Part shown: in pieces, positions 21,652 to 33,989 of the stretch
How positions within the stretch are numbered: the first letter of the stretch is position 1
How the letters are laid out: the number at the start of each line of letters is the position of its first letter
Assembly (NCBI GenBank): GCA_029891345.1
Contig: CM057009.1
Coordinates: 291,968,966 to 292,032,965, forward strand
Length of the DNA: 64,000 nucleotides
Origin: Dryococelus australis
Taxonomy: Eukaryota > Arthropoda > Insecta > Phasmatodea > Phasmatidae
Direction: 5' to 3'
Notes under the pieces: generated by a model
Seen by the model: only the letters and a program-made list of their open reading frames with translations
Told to the model about the DNA's origin: nothing
The model's database searches: none
Position numbers and translations under genes: made by a program

Positions 21652-21946
21652 CTTTCAGTCCTAATTTAATTTATTATTTCAAGTGTTGCAATTGTTTAAT
21701 TTTATGATTGCGCGCTGTACTTGTGTCAAGCGTGCTTTTTGCAACCAGTGAACATTGTATCGCATGTTTGTTGAAGTCAGCATTATCACAAATGACAGAC
21801 AATGAGACCTCCCCAAATCAGATCCCCCTAGAAAGATGCTCGAAACACCGGCCAATGATTACTTGTAGTGGACAGTGCCGACCATAAATATACTCCATGC
21901 CCAACATGTCCTCGATCGTGGACACGACGAATGAACGGGTTAAAAC
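21652..21946. mobile_element. TTAA-type element resembling MITE family 4
   Basis: The left end is TTAACCCTTTCAGTCCTAAT; the right end is GACGAATGAACGGGTTAA. The interior is not clearly the family 4 body. It may be a relative or a chimera. Confidence 0.5.
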
Positions 21947-22559
21947 AGGACGAGCTTATCATATATTTTACAATTTCTCCTCTGAAGCAGGCATTTCTTA
22001 TACACTGTTCCTCAGAATTGTGTTCTTCTTTAAAAGTAGCATCGTTTGAAACGCTCGGGGAAAGACGAAGAAAACGTAACTATCAGAAACGTGTTTTTAC
22101 ATAAAGCCCCTTGGGCAACATTGTGCTCTGAAATAACAACCAGATGAAAGGTGCCGTATCCGCACCCCGCCTCAGGAAACTAAATCCGTCGTTATTCAAC
22201 TGCCAGGTGCCACTGCCTTGCGGTGAATGTAGGAACATAAAGCTACAAAGGAAATATCATTGAAACTCTGGCACTGGCCTTCCACTTGGCTGGCCTTTGT
22301 TGAGGTTAGGAAACAACGTTCTACGAATCTCCGTTCATTGTATATCTGCCGTGTATGTGTATTTGATATTGTCGGTAGAATTCTGTTTCTCTTAAAATAA
22401 AATAAAATAAAAATTATAATTAAAATTTAAAAAAAAATTCATCACGTAACTTTTGTTCTTGCAAACGCAAAAACTTATCGTTAATATCTCTGTGATTATG
22501 AACCTTGTAGTTTATTAAAAAGTTGTTGAAACTAACATTATTAGGAAAAAAAATTCAAG

Positions 22560-22820
22560 GATCCGTAAGGCCAAGAAAATATATTCGAATGTTTGGAAGA
22601 AAACAAAAAGAAGCTCGATAGCTCAGGAAATATCAGGGCTATTGGTAGGTATTATCATAAAGAAAACTATAGATTTTTTGTTACTTTAGGTTTAATCCTC
22701 CTCCCATACAAATTTATGTTTTTTTTTCCTGTCCTTATGACTATTTCATTTTACGAAAATGTTGATCTTGTTCAACTTTTCAACATTTTTGAAGGTAATA
22801 ATTTGGTTTCTTATTAGAAG
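22560..22820 (+). other. AT-rich patch with a 74-codon open frame
   Basis: From 22593 a plus-strand frame encodes a Lys-rich start, a Tyr-Tyr-His-Lys-Glu-Asn motif, then a hydrophobic Phe/Leu-rich half. Base composition resembles element 1. No family is recognised. It may be a chance frame or a fragment of another virus-like element. Confidence 0.2.
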
Positions 22821-22989
22821 TAGATAAAACCCAAATACCTAATGTGGCTTTGTTTAGTATTTCCCGTTATTTTAACAAAGGGCCCTATTTTGGAGTTTTT
22901 TTTTTTGTTAACGGTATTAATTTTTTCCCGAAAAAGTAGACATTAGCTTATTAAGAAATTTTACGCTCTCTTATAATTTGATTTTTAAG

Positions 22990-24640
22990 AACGGCACTTT
23001 CACATATTGCATTGAGGGCGCCACCTACCTGGCGGTAGAAACGCGTTGCAGTGTGTTTGAAATCCACGTGTATTTACGAAACCATTAAACGTATCCAAAT
23101 GATACCAATGTACGATAAGGAAACACACTTCAGATGACGTTAGTATAATACCCTCAATACATCATGTACATTATCAATGCTATTCCCGAGCCCTACAGCA
23201 TAGCTAAAAACGGCTTTTTCATATTGCTGTATCTAATAATATATTGGTTGGAAACATGCGAAACTACTCGTGGGACCTGCTACAGACTTTCCACCAATAA
23301 AATGACAGGGTCACCGCTTAAAGTCCCGTACGTACAGTTAGCACAACGGAAATCCCTGCACGCTAGTTCAGCGCTTTGCTCGTTGGAGCGAGTGGGCACT
23401 AGGCGCGCGTTTCAATGTCGCCCTTATCGCTTCCGCGCTTCCCTTCCTCAAACGCGCTAAAAATATCCAAGTAGGTGGAGTACTAGTTAGGAGCAGTCTA
23501 CAATACTGACAAATGTCTGCATCTAGCTGCAAGTAGTTCAGCTATCTGGCACTAGGTAACAGCAGCGTCAAAGCAGCTATGGTGCCATTTTGTCTGCAGG
23601 GGCCGTATGCTCTGGACGTGAAGTAGGTATGTGGAAAAGGGGCTGGGGGGGGGGGGACTTCTCTACCTGCTCTCTCCTAATCTACTCAGACAGCGCAGTG
23701 TCATTAACGAGTATGATCAGATGACAGATAACAGGCCGACATAGCAAGACTCCGAGCGATGTTCTGCTTGCAGCTCTCGCTGCTCACATACTAGTGCACC
23801 CCCCCCCCCCCCAATTTTTAACACCTTCGCAACTTAACAAACCGTACTTCTCCAGGCTTCACAGCTATTTAACTTTAGCGCTTTTTATTTGTAATATTAT
23901 TAACTTAATTTAGACGACACAGATCATACAGTAACTAATGAATAAATTCCAAAACAACAGAATCTCAAGTGTTCGAATTTTAACTACGCATTACCTTCAC
24001 CACCTTGTCTTCTTGTCTCACGCAACCAGAACTCGCGGTTTAGAGCCAAGCAATACTAATCGCCTTATTACCAACTTCTTTTGGCTTATTAAAATTCGCA
24101 TATTAATTTTCCACCTATTTCTGGCCCCCTTCAGGAACCAGTGATAGCATAAAAACCCTGCTATATTCAAATTCCGGTCTTAATAATTTTGCAAAACCAG
24201 GCGGGAGTCTGCTGCTCCCGCCTCCTCCCCCCCCCCCTCCCCAACCAACCAAGGGATTAGGAGGTGAACATTGAGAACTTGAGCTCGCCGAGGCAACTTG
24301 GCGAACTACTTGTTGCAGTTGCGGTGTGCAGACATACAACTGCAGTTGTATGTGTGCTGTAGGCGGGGAGGGAAACTCACCTTAGCCCGCAGCGACTACG
24401 AGAGTGACGCAAACGCTGGGTGGACAAGGGCCTGTACTACCCCCCCGCCCTGAGCTTCCGCAGTGATAGAAAAGGCGGCGGCCGAGCGACACGGGCTCTT
24501 CCTCAGTGTTCGTTATCGATTCTAAAAGAACAATAAACACTCTAGAAAAGGGATTAAGGATTACTGCCATGTTTATTTAATTGAACTTTTCAACTACATA
24601 CTGAAAATGTAGTTAGTTATTTAGCATATAATGGCTGATG
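22990..24640. other. unannotated mixed-composition stretch with poly-G and poly-C runs
   Basis: No gene or shared repeat recognised. Long G or C runs occur near 23645, 23800 and 24225. Composition around 23280-23460 and 24280-24500 is GC-richer than usual here. Confidence 0.4.
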
Positions 24641-24679
24641 AATAAAGTAATCCCTGTTTTTTTTTTTTTTTTTTTTAAT

Positions 24680-24990
24680 CGTATAGTTACGTACAGAGTT
24701 CTTCTGTAGCCGCCGTCGATGACGGTTCGGGATTTTTGAACCTCGCCGTCGGGGTTGTGACGTCACTGTGTTTGTGCCGTTTGACGATTTTGCGAGTTTA
24801 ATGAACTTTCGAATAACGGCTTCGTCGAGTTTTGAGGATTTAGCTGCCGTGTTTAACGGCGTTTTTCGTTGTTTTCGACGTTCGTTGTATTCGAAATTTG
24901 AATTTTTGCTTGCGTCACGGGTTAAGCCCAAGCACGATTTAGGCGAAAAGAAGAAGAAATTACATACTGTATTGTGTAAGACATTATAAA
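24680..24990. other. CpG-rich patch beside a poly-T tract
   Basis: CpG is frequent here (for example CGCCGTCGATGACGGTTCGG) and both strands are open: minus 24617-24931 with a basic, Arg-rich product, plus 24768-24989. A T-run of about 19 bases at 24657 would be an A-tail on the minus strand. Options are a promoter/first-exon region, a retrocopy ending in poly-A, or the 3' end of a LINE. I cannot decide between them. Confidence 0.3.
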
Positions 24991-24994
24991 TTGG

Positions 24995-26205
24995 TAGGCT
25001 GCGAACACTAACTACTCCAGAATTTTTCTTAATCGTGAAGGCAATATATAAGCTAATAATATTTAATAATCAGTTGTAATATTTACCCACTCACTATTGT
25101 ATTCCAAATTAAAATTCGTTCATAGTTTAAGAGACTTTATAACCTCTGTTATGAGTCTAATTGTATAGGTGGTCATGGTTAGATTAGATTTGGTGAAATT
25201 TGAACAATACAGTTTGTAATTGTAATTCCTTGTTTATTTCAATGGCTTTAAAGTAGAGTGTCTAAATTCCCATTAATTATAGATGAATTGTAATTAACTG
25301 TGATTATTTGGAGAACTCTAAATATATATCAACTTGTAACGCTTTCTATATAGAACAGAAAAACATTTCTTGGAGGTGTTTGGTTATCAGTATCACAATA
25401 GAGGTTTAGTTCAAAAAGAGGATTACAGATACATACAGTTTTCCTGTTATTAGAATGTTTCTTTATATGTTTTTGTTAATGGTAATCCTAGATTATTTAT
25501 AGCAAATACACATTCTCTGAGTGTGTTTTGTTTAAAGTAAATACATCTAACTTCATGCCAAAGGAAAAGGTTTAGCGATGTTAAAAGCTGTAATTGTGTG
25601 TATATGTTATATATATATATATAAATTTCTAATGGCGAACTCTAATCACTTCACTAATTTTTCTGTTTATGTAAAGGAATCACTGTTTTTCCATGCTTTT
25701 ACGGTAGACATAATTAAATAAATGTGGAAAACTTTCTATGCCATTAAAAAACGTGTGCAGATGGGATAATATACACACATGCATACAGCATACACACATA
25801 TTGTATAATCTCCGATCACATAATTTACGTATACACATTGTCAGAATGCGTATATCGCATTTAAGTTTTCAAAAAATCTGCGAAATTTTTTGCACAGTAG
25901 GCGATGGTTTACTCAAATTCTAGCCTGTTCATTTACCATATACGCAGTATTGTAAGTTAATTACCAAATTCAATTAAATTGTTTTATTTTATTTAAAATT
26001 TAACATCTGTTTTTTATTAATGAAACTCGCTATTGACAGGGAGCTGTAATACTACAAACTACGAGATCTAGTAAAACTTGTAATCTTTATGATAGCTCAT
26101 CAAGTTCCAAAGAAACAAAGACAGAATTCCTGTAACTGTGCTGTCAGATTTCCATCATGGATTAGAACTAATACTCAAAATTATATTTGCAATGCAAAAA
26201 TACTA
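24995..26205. other. unannotated AT-rich stretch
   Basis: No gene seen. A short (TA)n run lies near 25608. Confidence 0.5.
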
Positions 26206-26211
26206 TGAAGT

Positions 26212-26420
<209 letters not shown>

Positions 26421-26569
26421 ATATATATACACATATACAGGAAGTGTCTACATATATATAGGATGCGTATACATATGTCTACATATATACTATATATACA
26501 GGATATACACACACACAGAATTCCCATTACACAATGTAAGGGCTTGTAGTGGGGACCAAGACGGTTACG

Positions 26570-27324
26570 TTTTGCATAGGAACTTAGGTTCGGAAAAGTA
26601 CTGTTTCCCCGCGACAAACAAAACACCACCGCATCACATGTTGAGCTCCTCCCACTCCTGCAATACACTGTAGGTTGTTTATATTCAGGGTCCAATTACG
26701 AGAAGGGCTCGATGTGACGACCAGCGACGTCTTACACAAACACGGTACCTACGTACCATGTTCTGGTACACACGATCACTAAAAACCTGGACGTCCAAGA
26801 TCCGCCCCAGCCTTAACCCGTGCGAGCAGTTATTCCTCTGATTACACAGAGGTGTGGTAAATCAAGCCCTTCATGTGGCCCCACCCCCCCCCCCCCCCAG
26901 GAATTATTCTAGCGGAGTCAAGTCGGGCGAACGTGCAGGCCAAGCAATCGGGCACCCGTGAGAGTACGTGGATGACAATGCGGGTACCAATGATTAGGAT
27001 AGTACGTGCCTCATTCGACGATCACGTGATGTCCCGTGTCCGTGATAGGTTGCTTTACCTGCCATTCACTTGATGTTGTGAGCTGCCAGGAGACACGTCG
27101 ACCAGTTAACGTTCGTATCTGCTGTAGTGCTTGTGTTCAATTTGTGATTATCCACCTTGACGTGAAGCCGAGCTGCAATTCTTTGCCAGTGTGTTGTTGT
27201 TGAACATGGAAAACTAAACGTTTAGGGAATACGCCAATATGATATTATTGTACGGCGGTGGTGTTTTGTATGTCACGGGGAAACGGTACGTTTCCGCACA
27301 TAAGTTCCTATGCAAAACGTAACA
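26570..27324 (-). mobile_element. inverted-repeat transposon with Tc1/mariner-type transposase relic
   Basis: The left end TTACGTTTTGCATAGGAACT, continuing through GTTTCCCCGCGAC and AAACACCACCGC, is mirrored at the right. The terminal repeats are about 75 bases. On the minus strand the interior reads Trp-Pro-Ala-Arg-Ser-Pro-Asp-Leu-Thr-Pro-Leu-Glu, the conserved C-terminal motif of a common insect DDE transposase. An in-frame stop and a long C-run at 26882 (where Phe-Leu-Trp-Gly is expected) follow, then Gly-His-Met-Lys-Gly-Leu-Ile-Tyr. The N-terminal half is absent, so it is a deleted, dead copy. Its right end abuts a truncated family 1 element. Confidence 0.8.
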
Positions 27325-27661
27325 GCGCAATGAGTGACGTATGTCCAATAAAGTTGGTAACGATGGAGGGGGGAAGTAGTTTCTTATATTAACGTCGAAC
27401 GAAAAGTGTTAGGTAACCATTTGTGATAAATTAAATTATTTCTCTCGCACTCTGCATTTTTTTATTCTTCGAAGTACAAAAATGAGCAGATTTTCACTAT
27501 ATTTGCTTTTCTAATAATTTCACAATCTCACTTGACCGCAGCATAACTTGATGAGGCCCATGGCAATGTTAATTTTACATAAGGCGGAAGAACACACAAC
27601 GTGTATACCAGTAGATCTTAAGCAGGGCTTTCAAAAGTGCACATTTTACTGTGAACAGCCT
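27325..27661 (+). mobile_element. MITE family 1, left-truncated
   Basis: Starts inside the family at AATGAGTGACGTATGTCC, runs through AGTGTTAGGTAACCATTTGT and CCCATGGCAATGTTAATTTT, and ends TTTTACTGTGAACAGCCT next to TA. The left third is replaced by the transposon at 26570-27324. Confidence 0.88.
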
Positions 27662-28416
27662 ATACATCCACGTATTCGCGGAAGTTTCAGTCAAGGAAAT
27701 TTCACTACTATTGAGGCCCTAGTGAAAACTGAAATACTCTCTTTGCGTTTCGAGGCTACAACCTACAAGTCGGAACAATGCGGGAAATTGTTATTTTATT
27801 GGGAGTTGTTAAACCGCGGATTCGCACGCTCGGAATAAAAAATTTCCATTGTATTAGTGTAGTGCAGAATAAAATAAAACGAAGTCTTTGTCCACCACTT
27901 CGCCCGGATCGAAAATGAATATGCCGTTAATATTGGTAGGGGCACTTTATTTTTGGGAAAAGAATTTCCGCCACATGTATTTCATAATTTTTAGCTCTGA
28001 ACAACGTTCCCCGCTGGATGGTTTTATCGGTTCCATGTCTTGGGCACCTGCCCGCAAACAGGAGATGTTTAGAAACAGAGTAACCGAATTCAGATTGGAT
28101 AAGTCACATTCCGTGAAATATTCTCTCAAGGACACATGGTCAATAACCAAAGGAAACTTCGGTGTACACGTAGCTCATCTAAACTAAGGCTGCCAGGAAC
28201 TATTTGTGAAAATCAGGTATCTATAGATGTTGGCATTCGGAAGATAGAAAATTAATTTCTTACCCACGACATTGCCTATTCCGAAATTTGTATTTGTCGA
28301 TGAATCAGGTAGATTGAAATTAAATACAGATTTTACCCATTACCAAGCCCGACAGGTATTTGTTTCGTTGTCTTTGCATTAACGGAAAGAAATAAATAGA
28401 ATGAAGTAAAGAAATT

Positions 28417-28480
28417 GAAAATAAACAAATAAAAATAGAGAATAAACAAATAAAAATACAGAATAAACAAATAAAAATTA
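28417..28480. repeat. three 21-base tandem repeats
   Basis: The unit is close to GAATAAACAAATAAAAATAC, repeated three times within a wider AAATAAAT-rich stretch (28390-28540). Confidence 0.85.
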
Positions 28481-28549
28481 ATTAACAGAAATAAATAAAC
28501 TAATTAATGAAAATAAATAAAATAAATATAAATAATTAATAAACCATGG

Positions 28550-31500
28550 CTTCGCTCGTCGGAATTACTGTGATTACCGAGTCAAGTTATATACAGCAAC
28601 CTGGTATTAACCAAAACCATAGTGATCTAACTGGCATTGCTGAGCTCATTCTGACTTCGCATGATTATTTACACCTTGTCTTTAATCTATTAGCATAACG
28701 AAACCGTAAAGTAACAATAAGCTATAACAACAAAGACATGTGCATAAAAATACGTGCTGGAAAGCAAAACTTCATATAAAAAATTAAATGTTTACTCCTC
28801 GTCTTCCTTTTGATATAGGATTATACGTATCTAAGTATCGGTTTAAGAATTACCACACTCACACTTGATGCCAAAAAAATACAGAAAACAATTTACGTTC
28901 TTTAGCTCAATTTTTTATGAATATGATAGATATTTGAATAAAATCATTAATATTTAATACAATATTTTTGACAAAATAATCATCACATTTTATCTGCAAA
29001 GCTATTGTGTTTCTAAACAACACTTTATACTCACAGATACGTACATATGTTTATTTGAACACATGAATGGATGGGCATATATTAATTACGTGACTGCCAT
29101 ATGTGCTATTATGTGGAATAATAAAGACGTATAGTTTATAATCAAAATAAACTGTGGCAATGACTGATCACTACAGTACCAAATAAACTGTTCTGACAAA
29201 ATAAAACATTGCAACATAAAGTTCTATACATAGAAAGACAAATGAAATGAAATTTCTATCTCTTAAAAAAAGCCATACTGTATGAATTTACTCAAGCATC
29301 CGCCGATAAAAAGATTTAGCTGCATGTTGTAATAAATTTGCTTGTAAACAATTTGACACTGAACAATATTTTGTTCTCTCGAACAATCTGATGTTTCTCC
29401 AAACATGTGTATTTATTCCCTTTAACCAAGCGGAACATTTAAACATAACTTATTGAGAAGAATAATTATCTAACTGTCGCAGCATCATTTTTAAATGCAT
29501 TTATGGATACATGCACAACTATTTTGCATGTACATTCAGGTAATTAGTTTCGTTACCGTCAAGATTATAAATATCATGGTAGTCAAATATTTTGTTTAAA
29601 ATTAATGAGTGTACGGTTAGCTAACAATCATGTGTGTCCATTGTTATAGAAGTTTTCGCGACAACAAAATCAGCTTGGTGCTGTACTGATATGTATTTGG
29701 TTGGCTGTAGCGCAACCGAGTCATTTGATGACCTTCGAATTTACAGCTCGAGAATTAATTTGTAATTGTTCTGACTATTAGATCTATTGCAGTGTTTGTT
29801 AGTGTATTTATTGATGCACAACAGTGTCAGAAACAATGCCAATGAAACGATTTAAAACAAAAGCTCTGCATAACTTGACATTTGAGTAAATCTATGTACA
29901 TGCCATGCATTTAACTTTCTATAACAATAAAAATTAGTGAACTGCCATAATGTATACGATGGCCGTGGTTGCCAAGACACAGAATTCAACAGCAATGAAT
30001 ATGGGCTCGGAACCTGGTCATGTTAGATCTTAAATTTATGACCTAAACTGTAGTTTATGGACAGCCATAAAAATATTCATTTGCACTAACCAAATTTCAC
30101 ATGTTTGGGACAGCCAAAAATGAACAAAACATGACATGTTTCAGGAACAAAATAGTTGGTTGCACCAATAGAAAAAAATTTTGCTGCACAAAACTATTTT
30201 CTTATCTTCAACACTATCGCTTTCTCAGTATATAAAAAAAACCTAATAATACCATTCCCTCAACAAGCTTATGGTTCACTATTATCAAATATAAATACCT
30301 AAGCTCTTTCCATTGAAATGGGCATTGTACATTTTCATAAAAAAATTATTGTAGTACTTTATCGTGCTGCAAGCTCATGCAAAAGATCCAAGTCTAGCGA
30401 AACACAGTGTGTCAATCTGCCTGGCCTACCAGCAAACCACAGGAACCACAAGGATTCTGAGAAACATTCACTCCAAGACAGAAATCCGATAATGAGAAGA
30501 GATAGCGAGCAAGCAGTCAGCTAACTGCTTTTAAACCCTCCTACCTTTGCCCCCTGCCGACCACTAGCCTGAAGAAGTTACAAGACTCGCCACTGCGATC
30601 TCTGCAGCAGCACTGCTCTGACCTGAGAATGTCCTGAAATCTGAACAGATTTTTCTTTAAAACGATCAATTTTATGCTTCTAATGGCTGTTAATTTGGCA
30701 TCTTTGGACATGGTACTGATGTGTGGCAAAAATAAAACTGTTGGTTATTGTTTCTGCTGTAGAATGCCACAGTTATTACCTTGGTACACTGTGTATGTGA
30801 TGAGTGGGAAGTAATTTCCTACGAACCTGCACTCATTGCCAGCGAAAATTGTATGTTTTTTATGTCCACTAGTTTGGCTTTCTTGGATGCTGCAAAGGTG
30901 TTTTCTAGCCATACAATGCTAGTATAATGACTTGAATGTAGCGTGTCCTATTTTTATCTGTATCCGAGTATTGTATAATCTATAGTAGACAAGTTCTCCG
31001 AAGTCTGCACATTGACCTTATGCAGAGGTGCAAATAAATATGATTTAATAACAGAAATATTTTACTTACATAAATCAAATTTCATCAGAACAAAGCAGAA
31101 GGTTGTATGTTCATATGATCAGAACCTCGTACACATATTTTCAACAGGTCTTGTATTATGAAGCGACAGATTAATGAAATTGATTATTAAATATCTCCAC
31201 TATATTAAAAAAAAATTAACAAAATCAGGTATATGCAACAAAAATAGCTTAACAAAGTAGTGTACGAGATTTCATCAAGATCGGCTGTAAAAACTGTAAC
31301 TAGCGCTCCATCTTAAGTACATACCTATAAAATGATTCAAATCTCCTCATATATTTGAAGTAAGATATCTAAGAGAACAGCGCACTAATATATATATATA
31401 TATACTCATAAGTAGGATACATGTTAAACTTTATTTAACTGTGTTAGAGAACTGCTTACATTTATTTCCTTGGTTTTTTTGCATATAATTTTAATTTTTC

Positions 31501-31790
31501 TTGTGTAATATGAACATGAGAGTTCTGTCGTTTAGTCCAGGTAAATAGCGATAGATTAATCAGGAAACTACTTTAACTGCAAAACAATGTTAGTATTTCT
31601 TTTTATATCTACAGAGAGTGTAATTGTGAATCCATTCAAAATAGCCAAACGTTTTCAAAGTAATACCATTTTCAGTTAGTGACATTGTTAATAACAAAAA
31701 ACTTCATAATTTAATAATGATTATTTAATATCATTCAGTTATGAATGGTAATTTATTTCATAGCATAAGAGATAACTTTAAGCATATTTA
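28550..31790. other. long AT-rich stretch without identified genes
   Basis: No protein family recognised on either strand. The segment 29640-29707 is a diverged inverted copy of 33041-33105. Further pieces around 29950-30180 look like old repeat DNA. Confidence 0.5.
29640..29707 (+). repeat. dispersed repeat, arm A
   Basis: The landmark is CGCGACAACAAAATCAGCTTGGT ... TATTTGGTTGGCTG. The reverse complement, with small changes, is at 33041-33105. They may be two copies of one old interspersed repeat or ends of a larger decayed element. Confidence 0.6.
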
Positions 31791-31794
31791 TGAA

Positions 31795-32080
31795 TAGGGC
31801 AACCCATTTTTTGCGAAAAGATTTACACGATGACTAGACTTTCAAAAGCTTATGTGCACACTTGCAACTTTCTTTCGGCAATTGGCCGCCCGTGTTTGTG
31901 TGTTTTCATTAGTAAGCCAATCAGAGTTAAGATTCTCCTATATTGACCGTCCCTGGTTCGCGTGCATATAAATAAGATGCGTAACAATTCAAATGAACCA
32001 ATCACGAAAATGGTTCTAAACCAAAGTGTTTTGGAACACAACTTGTTCTGGAAGATTTTCGCGAAAAACATCTGCCCCTA
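31795..32080 (-). mobile_element. MITE family 3, inverted copy
   Basis: It begins GGGCAACCCATTTTTTGCGA and ends TTTTCGCGAAAAACATCTGCCCC. TA borders both sides. The body shows reversed family 3 landmarks (GAACACAACTTGTTCTGGAAG near the right end). Confidence 0.88.
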
Positions 32081-32084
32081 TTTA

Positions 32085-33040
32085 TGAAAATAGTAACACT
32101 TCTTAGCACTTTATTCAACGAACAATAAAAGTAAGATTGCCTGGCAAATGTGCACAGGTACTACTCTTTATATGTGGCCAAGGTTTACAAAAATTGTACG
32201 AATCCAGCATCCGTTTTGTCAACACAGTTGATGCACATTATAACCGGGCTTAAGATTCTTACAAATTATTTGAGATTTTCTCGCGAGTTTGAATGCACAT
32301 TAATAGATCATTCGTTCTTGATTGGGACATAGATATTACGTAAGGACTCTGAAAGACATTCGATTTAAACGAAACGTGAAACTGGGGTTTCGGGAAAATG
32401 AAATCTTGCAACTCAATCTTCTCCTGGGATTGATGGAAATTGAATCAGTTTCTCTACATATGTGGATCGCGTTGCAAGTCGAACCGCTCGTCTCGCGCCA
32501 CTGAGGTAAAGGTTTTGTTTAATAAAACAGAATTGGTTTAGTGCAACTAAATAAATCGTTTGTATATGGACAATTAAATATTTCGTTGAGGAAACCAATT
32601 TATTTTGTTGTTTGTATTTGTTTGCTACAAATTTGTAAGATGCGGTTGGTCCAAACTTAAGATTTGTATGACTTTACGTATATTAATCAGTTTTAGTTAT
32701 TATAAATACTTACATAAAATCTAATCCCCCCAAGCAAAGGCTTCGAGCTCAGTACTTTCGCACCCGCCCGTAGCTATGCCTTACCAACCTGACTTTCAAA
32801 ATAGTTGGAAAAATTTTCATTGCATAAACTTTTTAATATAGGAAATGTGTTTTCAAATGTTATACCTTTATTTATTCTTGTTTCCTGTTGAAATTGTTTC
32901 ATTGGGATTGTTAATGTCGTTATTAAGCATCAATTAATGCACAAGCAAGCACTGACGCTGTCCTAATTGTCACAAAAATTACAAACAAACTCTCGAATCG
33001 TATTTTCGGGCGAAGGCAATCAAATTTCCCGATTACCCAG
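32085..33040. other. unannotated AT-rich stretch
   Basis: No gene or shared repeat recognised. Confidence 0.5.
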
Positions 33041-33105
33041 CCAACCAAATAAATGCCAGTTCTTGACCAAGCTGATTGTGTTGCCGCGACAAATTATGTA
33101 ATAAT
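33041..33105 (-). repeat. dispersed repeat, arm B
   Basis: The segment with CAGCCAACCAAATAAATGCC and CCAAGCTGATTGTGTTGCCG is the inverted counterpart of 29640-29707. Confidence 0.6.
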
Positions 33106-33429
33106 ATATGTTAGATTGATTCAGAAAACGAAATGCTTTATTATCTTCAAACGAAATATTGAATTTACTCTGCGATGACATTTATAATATTCATGGTAAC
33201 CAAACAGATAAGTTAAACGTTATGTATAATAATAGTGTGTACCAAATACAGTACATATAGATGATGTTGGAACAACCAAATGATTGTTCGTCTGAACAAA
33301 TCATTTTTAAATTATTTATTTGGTACAAATAAGCTAGTTCAGGTGTTAGGAGCAACAGCAAATTAGGTGAGCGAACGAAATATTGTTCATTATGAACAAC
33401 TAACTTTCAAGAAAAATTTATTTGTTAGC

Positions 33430-33610
33430 TGCAACGTCATCTTCCCCGCAGTGCGGGTTTGATTCCCGGTATGGTCAAAACCATATTTTTGAACATGGGA
33501 ATCTCTAAGGACGTTGTCTATGAATGGTGAGTTTACCCAACCAACGACTCAAGACGATACTCAGTCCCGACCAGTGTTGTTGAAGACATTGGCTGTAAAG
33601 CGCTGCTCAA
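33430..33610 (+). mobile_element. degenerate tRNA-derived SINE
   Basis: GCAGTGCGGGTTTGATTCCC carries a B-box (GGTTTGATTCC). GAACATGGGAATCTCTAAGG and ACGACTCAAGACGATACTC follow. The A-box part is weak. The family differs from the 10721 type. Confidence 0.5.
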
Positions 33611-33692
33611 ACTCTTAATTTCACACATTCATTGCAAATGAATATAAAACAATGTCCAAAGAAACTGTAAATGGCTCTGGAAAAGTTATAAG

Positions 33693-33986
33693 TAGGGCCC
33701 CTGATTTTCGTGAAAAGATTTCGGGACTACTTGTATTCCAAAACACTAGAGATGAGATCCACTTTCTTGATTGAATAATATTAACTGTTGCATGTTGCAG
33801 ATGTCTGGCCGCGAATCACGGACACTCACTGTTGGAATTACTTAATTCTGATTGGCCCAGTCAGGTAAGGAACTGTCTTCCGACAAAGACACGTGGCCAA
33901 TAACCAAAGGTAAACTGCACTTATGCTACAGGGCATTGGAGTCTAGCCTTCGCGTAGATCTTTTCGCGAAAAACAGGTGGCCTTAG
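33693..33986 (+). mobile_element. MITE family 3 copy with TA flanks
   Basis: The ends are GGGCCCCTGATTTTCGTGAA and ATCTTTTCGCGAAAAACAGG. The body has CGGACACTCACTGTTGG and GTGGCCAATAACCAAAG. It is full length. Confidence 0.9.
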
Positions 33987-33989
33987 TTA

